A stretch of 8,485 nt of DNA from Nitrospirota bacterium (GCA_003233615.1 QIMB01000261.1:1-8485), one strand, 5' to 3'. Counted from the stretch's first letter, positions 1-7,227 are shown. A program made the numbers and translations. Notes: generated from the letters alone by a model not told the origin.

Positions 1-408
1 CTCCTCGCCCTCATTTTTTTCAGGATAACCGATTACCTGATATTCCCGATAATCATTTTTCTGAGAAACCTGCTCATTTAGACGGCTCTTCTGTAAAAAG
101 CCTTTCCTGCCTCCAGATATCCCGGTCCATCAACCCGGCCATATTCTCATAGAATATACAATTGTCCTGCATTATACGTATTGAGCATTTCCTGATATTA
201 CGGAATAAATACGAAAAACAGTGATTTTTTCCATGTAAAATAGCTGGTTAGAGTTGCATATGTTTTTAAAATGTGATAGAGTATTGATAATGCGGGGAAG
301 AAAGGGGTAGTTCGTATATTAATTGTTCGGCAAAAATGATTAAGCGAATCGTGATCGATTTCAATACGTTTAAAATGAGAGTACGATAATCCGACTGCTA
401 AGGAGAGA
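1..408. other. A/T-rich region upstream of the helicase gene, no supported gene
   Basis: I see no convincing complete gene in this stretch. On the minus strand a 32-codon frame (172 down to 74, ATG start, TGA stop) is followed in another frame by a reading frame that stays open from about 130 to the left edge of the window and encodes a hydrophilic peptide. Joined by one frameshift they could be the start of a gene leaving the window, but there is no good ribosome binding site, so this is speculative. A 9-bp direct repeat (CCTGATATT) occurs at 36-44 and 191-199. The last 150 bases are A/T-rich and presumably hold the promoter of the downstream gene. No attC-like structure is visible here that would mark the upstream edge of an integron cassette. 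Confidence 0.5.
254..291 (+). promoter_or_regulatory. Possible sigma-70-type promoter for the helicase gene
   Basis: TTGCAT at 254-259 resembles a -35 box. With 17-bp spacing the -10 position would be TAGAGT (277-282), a weak match. A better -10-like hexamer, GATAAT (286-291), lies too far from it. The surrounding A/T richness fits a promoter, but no pair of boxes is good at normal spacing, so this is a tentative placement only. Confidence 0.2.
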
Positions 409-3400
409 ATGATGCGATATCTATCTTATATGACTGATCATTGTAAAAAGAGTGCCAAAAAGCACGGGCTTTCTGATGAAGTTGAAAAACTTGCAATAAA
501 AGTTGAGGAAGATCAGACAATTGACTCTTGGGATTTTTTTATACAATCTCCTTTTGTGAAGAAAAATCTTGGCAAAAGCTTCAGGCTGGTCTGCGTGAAA
601 CAACCAGTTGAGAGCAAAGAGAGCATTGTTATTTCTTTTATAGCCTGTTTCCCAAGGGGGGGGAACGGGGAATATGAAAAATTTATCAAGGAACCACAAC
701 ATATTTGTGGAAAGTACATACCTGATGAACAGGAAATCCTTGATTACATAGAGGAACGTCGAGATACTATTCCATTACCACCACCACCACCTACCGACAC
801 AGAGGGAGCCTTTCTTTATGCACCTCTTGAGTCCGATGATAATTCTGACATGCTGATATATGAGAGTATTAACTGGGTGGAGCAAATGAAGACCAAAAAG
901 ATGTCTGAAATTTCCACGCGACTCTTTGATGCATTGGGGGAGCTGAATGTCAATAAGATGGAAACGGTACAACCTGTTAACCAGACGAATGTCGATATTT
1001 CATACAAATGGTTTCCAAACCATAACAGTTTATTTCTCCTGGGAATAATAGAAAGAAATAATGAAAAGGAATTAAAGGCGTTAAGGGAAAATTATACTGA
1101 GATTTTGGATGATGGCATCGATTCAGAGGAGCTGCTCATCCAGTACAGCAGAAGATCATATCCACATTATATTCTTGCGGACGAGACAATGTGGAGAAGT
1201 ATACAGAGTGATGATGTCGGCAATATTGCCCTTTCCCCCGAAGAGTCCCGCATCCTTGAGGGGATGGTCAAAAAAGATGATGATAAGCTGTACCCATTGT
1301 TTATTAACGGCAGACCTGGGAGTGGAAAATCAACAATACTGCAGTATCTTTTTTCTTCTTATTTATTTCTCTATTTAAATACCAATGTAGCTAACAGGTT
1401 ACCATTACCACCATTGTATCTTACCTACAGTGAAGGCTTGCTCGATATAGCTAAACAAACTATCGATAATATCCTGCGGTGCAATTCAACCTTTGCACTC
1501 CATGAATTAGACCTAGATACTGATGAGTACAAAACGTTGCAGAAGAATTGTTATGGCATTTTCCATAAATTTTTGCTGGAATTGTTGCCTGAAGAGAAAA
1601 GAATCAATTTTTCTCCCGAGAGAAAAATTGATTTTTCGTTGTTTCGGAGATTATGGGACGAACGTCGTGTAAAAGATCCTACGGCTGAAGTTCGTAATTT
1701 AACGGCGGAAATATCTTGGCATGTTATTCGGTCTTACATTAAAGGCATGCGGTATGATATTGACACACCATTTGATGAAGAAGCTTATTCCGAACTTCCA
1801 TCTTCCCAGCAATCTGTGCAGGAAAGTACATTTTCCCAAGTTTTTACAAATGTCTGGACTGGATGGTATGGACCATATTGCGAGGAACATGGGTATTGGG
1901 ACGATCAGGATCTTGTTTTTGCCGTATTAAATACAAAGGAGATTGATATATCCAAATATCCGGCAATCTTCTGTGATGAAGCTCAGGACTTCAGCAAACT
2001 TGAACTAAACCTTATTTTGCGTCTTTCCCTCTACTCACAGCGTACCCTTCCGCCACATGAGTTGAAATTAATTCCTTTCGCTTTTGCGGGCGACCCTTTC
2101 CAGACTCTTAACCCAACAGGCTTTGACTGGGGGGCACTCCAGGCAAATTTTCACGAAAAACTCATTACTGCTCTCGACAAATCAGCTCAAGGGAAACTGG
2201 AATTTAATTATCAGGAATTGTCCTTTAACTATCGGTCAAGCAAGTACATTGTCGGCTTGTGTAATCTTATTCAATTGCTCAGGGGAATTCTGTTTGAGCA
2301 ATCTGGATTGACTCCCCAAAGGACTTGGTTTGATACAGAATCAAGTATTCCAGTCTATTTTAATGTCAAGGATCCCCTGTGTGAAAAAAAGCTTCGGGAA
2401 CAATCTGAACTGGTCATCATTCTACCCTGTCAGGAGGGGGAAGAGGAGTCATATGTAGAGCAGGATGAATTTCTCAGTAGTCTAGCAGAATCTGAAGTTG
2501 ATATTCGAAACTTCTTAAGTCCCATGCGTGCCAAGGGACAGGAATTTTCTAGGGTTGTTCTTTATAACTTCGGCAATGAATGCAGTTCTGACTATCCTGA
2601 ACTTCTTGCTCCTCTTGAAACTGGAAAATTTCATTCCCAAGACAAAGATGTATCCTTGCCTCTGAAGTATTTTATGAACCGTTTATATGTTGCGGCAAGT
2701 AGGGCAAAAAAACGTTTAATTATTGTAGATGATGATAAGGGAATTAGCGAGTTGTGGGACAACGACACCTTGAAGAACATTGAAAAGTTGTTGCGGTGCT
2801 ATAAAAATGCGGAAAAGCATAACTGGAATAGTGATGTTGTCAATTATGTGCAAAAGGGACAGGAAAGTAATTGGTCGGAAGACAGGGATAACCCAGAAGA
2901 ATTAGCAGAGGAATTTCACAAAGCAGGATTGGCGGAAAGGGATCCCTATAAGTTACGACTTGCTGAAGCTAACTACATGAGGTGTAAGCAGGAAGGTAAT
3001 GCAAAGCTTTGCTGTGCCCAACGCTTTGAAATGGAGGGCAACCTGGTTGAGGCAGGAAAGTTATATCTTGAGTTACGACGCATAGATAATGCACTGAATT
3101 GCTACTGGAATGCGAAGGATTATAAAACAATTCTGAATACAACAGATTTTGCTTCTACTCCTGCACATAGGGCTGCAAGCTTTCATTTGGGAGATCGCGG
3201 ACTGCAGGAATGTAAAAAATTCCTAACATACCTGGTGCAGCAGGTGAATCAGGGAACCGGATGGCAGTATAATGGGGATCCTCAGTGGGCCCAGTTAGTC
3301 GATGAGTCTATAGAATCAATATTGACACATTCCCAAGTTAACGCAACAGAAATTATTTCTCTGTATGATATGATCAAGAAACTGGAAGAAATAAATTTAA

Positions 3401-4482
3401 CACCGAATGATGGATGGAAATGTGCTGAGTTGGCTTATCTATCTAAGGATTTTGAAGGTGCAGTTCAATATTGGGAGAGCAAAGGTGCCCCCACTTCAGA
3501 TATAAAGTACAATACTGCAAAGGCGCATACTGAATCGTTCCCTGATAATTTAACGTATTTTGCGAAAGCCAATAATTGCCAAAAGGTAGTGACTGAATGG
3601 CAAAAGCATGGTGAAGTCCCTTTAAATTCAGATTCAATCAGTTGTGTCATTGATTGCCTTTTTAAAGAGCAGCTGCTTGAAGATTGTCTTGATTTGTTAG
3701 AGAATTATCCAACAAAGAATGAGTTGCGAAAAGTTTATCGTCAACTAAAAAATGACCCTTCATCTGATATATTTGAGAGAGCAGGAAAACAATACCTTGA
3801 ATGTCTCATAAAAGAAAAAAATTGGAATGAAGCAATTCGATTAGTGACTGATAAGTCTCTCGAAGAAAAATCTCAAAGAGCTTTTTCAATTATTTTGACA
3901 TACCGTATTGCATCTTCAAAAGACTTTAATCAGGAAACTCTTGAGGATCAAAACCTAGCTGCCAAGTTTCTAAAAAATATTTATATTGATAAAAAGTGGA
4001 ATAACATGGTGCCATTCCGTGTCGCTGGAGCTGCAATTGAAAATGCCTATAAAATTATTGATGCCCTGGAATTTTATGAGGCTGTCTGGAAGAAAAAACG
4101 TATTCCTGCTGACTCAGAAGACATCGAATATGCTGCGAAACGTTGGGTCAGGTGTAAATTACGACTCGCAGATCATATTACAGGTGGGCAACATGGCAAT
4201 GCTGGAAAACATCGGAATGAGGCTGAACAGGTATGTCGGAACAAGCTGAATGGTATTAATAAGGACAATATACCGGATGAACCTGAGTTTGAAGCAAACT
4301 CTGATATTATAAACGAGGTGGTAGTTAGAAGTCGTCTTATAGATGTGCCGAACGAAAAAATTCAAGCTATAATTTTACTATTTAAGGCGAAAATGGATAC
4401 CCAAGATATAGCAACAAGCGTTTCCTTATCTGAAGAAATTGTGACAGATATAATTAAAGAAAAATATAAAAATATTCCATAG
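409..4482 (+). CDS. Large UvrD-like superfamily 1 helicase with TPR-like C-terminal region
   Basis: The 1357-residue protein has a full set of SF1 helicase motifs: Walker A GRPGSGKST (301-309, Lys307), Walker B CDEAQDF (Asp523-Glu524), motif III GDPFQT (561-566), motif IV NYRS (607-610), motif V KGQEF (709-713) and motif VI YVAASRA (760-766). It should be an ATP-driven DNA or RNA translocase. Residues 1-300 match nothing I recognise and contain a run of five prolines (124-128). About 828-1300 is helical and TPR-like, as in the TRANK1-type helicase/TPR proteins of eukaryotes. Residues 1317-1353 resemble a helix-turn-helix. No nuclease motif is visible. AAGGAG (400-405) fits the ATG at 412 slightly better than the one at 409; the product differs by one Met. 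The stop lies two bases before an attC-like site, so it may be an integron cassette gene. A role in defence is plausible but unproven. Confidence 0.88.
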   Translation: MMRYLSYMTDHCKKSAKKHGLSDEVEKLAIKVEEDQTIDSWDFFIQSPFVKKNLGKSFRLVCVKQPVESKESIVISFIACFPRGGNGEYEKFIKEPQHICGKYIPDEQEILDYIEERRDTIPLPPPPPTDTEGAFLYAPLESDDNSDMLIYESINWVEQMKTKKMSEISTRLFDALGELNVNKMETVQPVNQTNVDISYKWFPNHNSLFLLGIIERNNEKELKALRENYTEILDDGIDSEELLIQYSRRSYPHYILADETMWRSIQSDDVGNIALSPEESRILEGMVKKDDDKLYPLFINGRPGSGKSTILQYLFSSYLFLYLNTNVANRLPLPPLYLTYSEGLLDIAKQTIDNILRCNSTFALHELDLDTDEYKTLQKNCYGIFHKFLLELLPEEKRINFSPERKIDFSLFRRLWDERRVKDPTAEVRNLTAEISWHVIRSYIKGMRYDIDTPFDEEAYSELPSSQQSVQESTFSQVFTNVWTGWYGPYCEEHGYWDDQDLVFAVLNTKEIDISKYPAIFCDEAQDFSKLELNLILRLSLYSQRTLPPHELKLIPFAFAGDPFQTLNPTGFDWGALQANFHEKLITALDKSAQGKLEFNYQELSFNYRSSKYIVGLCNLIQLLRGILFEQSGLTPQRTWFDTESSIPVYFNVKDPLCEKKLREQSELVIILPCQEGEEESYVEQDEFLSSLAESEVDIRNFLSPMRAKGQEFSRVVLYNFGNECSSDYPELLAPLETGKFHSQDKDVSLPLKYFMNRLYVAASRAKKRLIIVDDDKGISELWDNDTLKNIEKLLRCYKNAEKHNWNSDVVNYVQKGQESNWSEDRDNPEELAEEFHKAGLAERDPYKLRLAEANYMRCKQEGNAKLCCAQRFEMEGNLVEAGKLYLELRRIDNALNCYWNAKDYKTILNTTDFASTPAHRAASFHLGDRGLQECKKFLTYLVQQVNQGTGWQYNGDPQWAQLVDESIESILTHSQVNATEIISLYDMIKKLEEINLTPNDGWKCAELAYLSKDFEGAVQYWESKGAPTSDIKYNTAKAHTESFPDNLTYFAKANNCQKVVTEWQKHGEVPLNSDSISCVIDCLFKEQLLEDCLDLLENYPTKNELRKVYRQLKNDPSSDIFERAGKQYLECLIKEKNWNEAIRLVTDKSLEEKSQRAFSIILTYRIASSKDFNQETLEDQNLAAKFLKNIYIDKKWNNMVPFRVAGAAIENAYKIIDALEFYEAVWKKKRIPADSEDIEYAAKRWVRCKLRLADHITGGQHGNAGKHRNEAEQVCRNKLNGINKDNIPDEPEFEANSDIINEVVVRSRLIDVPNEKIQAIILLFKAKMDTQDIATSVSLSEEIVTDIIKEKYKNIP
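656..663 (+). repeat. G8 homopolymer inside the helicase gene
   Basis: Eight consecutive G residues (codons AGG GGG GGG around residues 83-85) lie early in the helicase reading frame. In other bacteria poly-G tracts of this kind can change length during replication and switch a gene on and off. At eight bases this one is at the short end for phase variation. Confidence 0.5.
1602..1633. repeat. Perfect 14-bp inverted repeat with 4-base loop inside the helicase gene
   Basis: The left arm (AATCAATTTTTCTC, 1602-1615) is the exact reverse complement of the right arm (1620-1633), with loop CCGA (1616-1619) and a short T run following at 1632-1636. It codes for INFSPERKIDF-type sequence at about residues 399-409. 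The stem is A/T-rich. It would form a hairpin in either nucleic acid strand. Confidence 0.7.
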
Positions 4483-4484
4483 TT

Positions 4485-4616
4485 GCCGAACAATCGGCTG
4501 CAAGGGACGGCAAACAGCGCGGCGGTTTTTCAAAGCCAACGCCCCGCATAACGTTCAGCGGTAATTCAAGGTTAGTTGCTCCGCATGTTTGCCGCCCCTA
4601 AGCCGTAGCGTTATGT
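4485..4616 (+). other. attC-like integron recombination site
   Basis: The site begins with GCCGAAC (4485-4491, R''-like) and ends with GTTATGT (4610-4616, a match to the GTTRRRY R' consensus). Inside, AGGGACGGCAAAC (4503-4515) pairs with GTTTGCCGCCCCT (4587-4599) at 12 of 13 positions. The outer arms AATCGGC and GCCGTAGC pair with one base unmatched, as expected for the extrahelical bases of attC. The central part (about 4516-4586) corresponds to a variable terminal structure. A total of 132 bp is like the long sites of Vibrio-type integrons. The position directly after the stop codon of the helicase gene is where a cassette carries its attC. No integrase gene is in the window. It could also be a dispersed attC-derived repeat. 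Confidence 0.72.
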
Positions 4617-4627
4617 GTAAGAGAATA

Positions 4628-4651
4628 ATGAAAGAGGAAGGTGGCGAATGA
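4628..4651 (+). CDS. Possible 7-residue leader peptide (MKEEGGE) coupled to the SLATT gene
   Basis: The frame ATG AAA GAG GAA GGT GGC GAA TGA ends in an ATGA overlap with the start codon of the next gene (4648-4650). Such overlaps allow translational coupling. The upstream ribosome binding site is weak (AAGAGA), and most of this peptide's codons are the purine-rich Shine-Dalgarno region of the next gene, so it may be fortuitous. Confidence 0.15.
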   Translation: MKEEGGE

Positions 4652-5085
4652 CACCTGAGGAATACCTCAAAGATCGGGTCGAGGATCAGATTGTCTGGTA
4701 CGACCGCAAGAGCAGATCGAACAAGATGTGGTTCATCATTTTGCAGATTACTACTTTGGTTGCCTCCGCATCTGTTCCGGTGTTCGCGATATTTTCTGGA
4801 GACATGTGGGCGCGGGTTATCGTTGCCGTATTGGGGTCGGCTACGGCTATCACGACCGGCGTTGTTTCACTTTACCAGTTTCGCGAGCACTGGATTGAGT
4901 ACCGGACAACGGCTGAATCGTTGAAACACGAAAAGTATTTGTATCAGACAGGCACAGATCCCTACGTGGGGGATGATGCTTTTTCGGTGTTGGTAGAACG
5001 GGCCGAGGCGCTGGTAAGCCAGGAAAACACGGCATGGCAACAGCGGCTTAAAACCCAAAAGAAGGAGGATAAGAAGCGTGGCTAA
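4648..5085 (+). CDS. DUF4231 / SLATT-family two-transmembrane protein, likely membrane effector
   Basis: The 145-residue protein has two hydrophobic helices at about residues 27-49 and 54-76, then a cytoplasmic helical tail. The tail carries family hallmarks: YRTTAESLKHEKYLY (about 85-99) and the VERAEALVSQENTAW segment (106-120). This fits DUF4231, part of the SLATT superfamily of two-helix proteins found beside nucleotide-signal synthases and thought to form membrane-disrupting pores when triggered. It has no signal peptide, and the Lys-rich C-terminus suggests a cytoplasmic tail. Purine-rich GAGGAAGG (4634-4641) lies six bases before the ATG. The frame overlaps the next gene by 8 bases, so the two are translationally linked. 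As the first gene of the operon next to a TIR-like gene, its likely job is to kill or arrest the infected cell on receiving the TIR-made signal. The family assignment is firm; the effector role is inferred. Confidence 0.88.
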   Translation: MTPEEYLKDRVEDQIVWYDRKSRSNKMWFIILQITTLVASASVPVFAIFSGDMWARVIVAVLGSATAITTGVVSLYQFREHWIEYRTTAESLKHEKYLYQTGTDPYVGDDAFSVLVERAEALVSQENTAWQQRLKTQKKEDKKRG

Positions 5086-5476
5086 AAAGAAAGTCTTCAT
5101 CAGTTATGACTACGACAACGACAAGCATTACAAGAACCTGCTCTTGGCTTGGGATAAGAACAGTGAGTTCGATTTTGGTTTCAGCGACCAGTCCGCTGAC
5201 GTGTCTATCCAGAGCACGGATGCAGCCGCCATCAAGCGTGCAATTTCCGCAAAGATCAATGCTGCAACGTATTTCTTGTGCATTGTTGGCGAGAAGACCA
5301 GCAAGAGTAGTTGGGTCTCTTGGGAAATTGAGAAAGCCAAGGAACTCAACAAGAAGCTCGTCGCCGTAAAAACTTCTTCAGGAAACACGACACCAAGCGA
5401 ACTATTGAATGCCGGAGCATCCTGGGCGATGTCATTCACGTTCAACGCGATCAAGAAAGCCATCGAGGACGCATAG
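5078..5476 (+). CDS. ThsB-like TIR-domain protein (DUF1863 type), first copy
   Basis: The 132-residue protein is almost entirely one TIR-like domain. It has beta-A KVFISYDYDND (5-15), a FDFGFSD strand and turn (31-37), AIKRAISAKI helix (51-60), the strand FLCIVGEKT (66-74), and WVSWEIEKA (79-87) with Glu83 as the probable catalytic glutamate. Thoeris ThsB proteins of this family sense phage and convert NAD+ into a cyclic ADP-ribose signal that activates a partner effector. The start is GTG at 5078, supported by GAAGGAGGA (5061-5069) nine bases upstream; no ATG lies nearby. It overlaps the SLATT gene by 8 bases, which suggests the pair works as signal maker and effector. It lacks the Gly-rich tail of the second TIR protein in this operon. 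Catalytic activity is not provable from sequence; it could be a binding-only paralogue. Confidence 0.86.
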   Translation: MAKKKVFISYDYDNDKHYKNLLLAWDKNSEFDFGFSDQSADVSIQSTDAAAIKRAISAKINAATYFLCIVGEKTSKSSWVSWEIEKAKELNKKLVAVKTSSGNTTPSELLNAGASWAMSFTFNAIKKAIEDA

Positions 5477-5519
5477 GACACTACCGCAGACTGGAACGCG
5501 AATGATTGAGGAAAAGGCA

Positions 5520-6494
5520 ATGGCGCATACCCGAAACTTTGAACTATGCATCGCGCAAACAGTGGTGCAATTGCCGTGCTTTTTCCCTTCGGTATCAAGC
5601 GTAAAAACCAACTTGATGCCTGTGGACTATGTTGAGTTGCTCAACGCCGCCGCCCATCCGCTTTTCCTGGTTTCAGCCTATGACATTGCCCACTCACCAG
5701 CAGAGCACCGCGCCCGCCTTGATGCCGCATTGAACAGAAGCAAAAAGGGCGGAACAGCGATCCTGATGGACAGCGGAAACTACGAAAGGTTCTGGAAAGG
5801 CGACTTGGCGTGGGACACGGCTGCACTTCATGAAATCGCAGGAACCAGCGCACACGACCTCTGTTTTTGTTACGACAACCAGGAGCCGCCAAACACTGCC
5901 GAAGCGATTGCCAACGGCGTAGTCTCAGGCGTCCTCCGCGATCAAGAACATTCCTTGGGGACTGTCGCTCCAATTGTGCATGGCGGAACTGAGCTACTTG
6001 CCGTTGCTGCCCAGCAAGTGGCGGAGCAGCTATATCCGGTCATACTTGCGGTTCCCGAACGCGCATTGGGAGAAGGCATCGTCGCACGAACCCGGACCGT
6101 GCGAAGCATCCGCAAAGCCCTTGATGATCTGGGGTTCTACTGTCCCCTGCATCTACTGGGAACGGGCAACCCTCTTTCAATTATCGCCTACGCAATGGCG
6201 GGGGCGGATAGCTTCGATGGATTGGAGTGGTGCCAGACCGTCGTCGATCACGAAACGGGGCAACTTTTTCACTTTCAGCAGTGGGACTTGTTCCGACACC
6301 AAACGGATTGGGGCGGAAACGACGCACTTCCTTACATTCAATCCGTGCTGATGCACAACCTATATTTCTACCGACAGTTTATGGATGACCTGCGCGAATT
6401 CATGACAAACGGAGTGGCCGAGGACTTCTTGAGACGGTTTTCCTCTGAAAAACAGGCCGCACTGCTGTTGAACGCAATCGAAGGAGGCAATTGA
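5520..6494 (+). CDS. tRNA-guanine transglycosylase-like enzyme, type IV CBASS Cap10-like
   Basis: The 324-residue protein follows the TGT barrel. ILMDSGNYERF (81-91) corresponds to the TDSGGFQ motif, with Asp84 as the base-binding aspartate. FCYDNQEPP (116-124) and VAPIVHGG (149-156) match further barrel strands, and GADSFDGLEW (228-237) corresponds to MFDC, with Asp233 in the place of the catalytic nucleophile. HNLYFYRQFMDDLR (279-292) matches the TGT zinc-site helix including its His. The Cys-rich zinc cluster just before it (CxCxxC in true TGTs) is absent, so the metal site is degenerate. Classic TGT swaps guanine for a 7-deazaguanine base in tRNA. Next to QueC- and OGG-like genes it matches the type IV CBASS ancillary protein and may act on a protein or a nucleotide instead. 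ATG 5520 is chosen because GAGGAAAAGG lies just upstream; ATG 5502 is in frame but lacks such a site. The gap from the TIR gene is 43 bases. Confidence 0.84.
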   Translation: MAHTRNFELCIAQTVVQLPCFFPSVSSVKTNLMPVDYVELLNAAAHPLFLVSAYDIAHSPAEHRARLDAALNRSKKGGTAILMDSGNYERFWKGDLAWDTAALHEIAGTSAHDLCFCYDNQEPPNTAEAIANGVVSGVLRDQEHSLGTVAPIVHGGTELLAVAAQQVAEQLYPVILAVPERALGEGIVARTRTVRSIRKALDDLGFYCPLHLLGTGNPLSIIAYAMAGADSFDGLEWCQTVVDHETGQLFHFQQWDLFRHQTDWGGNDALPYIQSVLMHNLYFYRQFMDDLREFMTNGVAEDFLRRFSSEKQAALLLNAIEGGN

Positions 6495-6495
6495 A

Positions 6496-7227
6496 ATGGC
6501 CGCCACTCATATTTCGCTTCCAGCGATTGAAAATGCCATACGGGAGGTGTGTTTCGCTCTCGACGAGAACAACCACCAATCGCCTTCGTGGGCAAGGATG
6601 ACGGAAGACGACCTTTGGCGTGAACTTGTTGCCTGCATATTGGGAAGCCGGGTTCGGTTCGAGGTTGCTCATTCCGCCGTGGAGCGGATAGAGAAAAGGC
6701 GGCTACTTTGCAAAGAGCGCCGATCATCACGATTCGACCACTACGAGCGGGATGTTTTGGATGCCCTTTCCGGAAAAACGTTCGCTGAAGACGGTGCTGA
6801 TACACAGAGTCGATACCCGTTTTTCAGAATCCGCGCCAACCAAATTCGACGAGCGGCCGAACGCCTTTACGAAAGCCGGGGCTCAGTTCGCGAGTTTTTG
6901 GATAACGCCCGTGATATTCGAGAAGCACGCCGCCGTTTGGTATCCGAGGTGCCTGGGTTGGGACCAAAACAGGCCAGTCTTTTTCTCCGCAATATCGGGT
7001 ATGTCGCCAACGTTGCGGTATTGGATGTCCACGTCTTGACATATATGAGCTGGGTTGGACTGACTGACACGTTGGTGAAGTCGGTTTCCACAATACGGAA
7101 ATACGAAACGCTGGAAGATTCGTTTGTCGAGCATTCCTATTCGTTTGGATATACGCCGGACCGTTTCGACCTGGCCGTATGGGTGGTCGTGAAAGTGGCT
7201 AAGGAGGAATACAAATCATGGGGATAG
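6496..7227 (+). CDS. OGG/HhH-GPD-family glycosylase-like protein, type IV CBASS Cap11-like
   Basis: The 243-residue protein is all helical. It carries a helix-hairpin-helix EVPGLGPKQASLFLRNIGY (151-169), in which Lys158 sits where the lysine nucleophile of Ogg2/AGOG-type DNA glycosylase/lyases lies. VAVLDVHVL (173-181) follows, with Asp177 as the conserved catalytic aspartate. Length fits the Ogg2-like family. Normal members excise 8-oxoguanine from DNA. In type IV CBASS a related protein accompanies QueC- and TGT-like enzymes, where its true substrate need not be damaged DNA; a 7-deazaguanine adduct or a modified nucleotide is possible. Both catalytic residues are kept, so it may be active. 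AAGGAGG (6481-6487) precedes ATG 6496, one base after the TGT-like stop. The 3' end overlaps the QueC-like gene by 10 bases. Confidence 0.84.
   Translation: MAATHISLPAIENAIREVCFALDENNHQSPSWARMTEDDLWRELVACILGSRVRFEVAHSAVERIEKRRLLCKERRSSRFDHYERDVLDALSGKTFAEDGADTQSRYPFFRIRANQIRRAAERLYESRGSVREFLDNARDIREARRRLVSEVPGLGPKQASLFLRNIGYVANVAVLDVHVLTYMSWVGLTDTLVKSVSTIRKYETLEDSFVEHSYSFGYTPDRFDLAVWVVVKVAKEEYKSWG

Noticed and set aside
5409..5519. N-terminal extension of the TGT-like protein into the TIR gene
   Set aside because: The extra residues overlap the TIR gene, look like out-of-frame translation, and lack a ribosome site. ATG 5520 has a good one and begins at the family-like N-terminus.
5128..5598. 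156-codon minus-strand open frame opposite the first TIR gene
   Set aside because: It has no domain signature, spans the junction of two well-supported plus-strand genes and has no good ribosome site, so it is a shadow frame.
6368..6805. 145-codon minus-strand open frame opposite the TGT/OGG junction
   Set aside because: It is a low-quality translation rich in Arg and Pro, opposite two genes with clear motifs.
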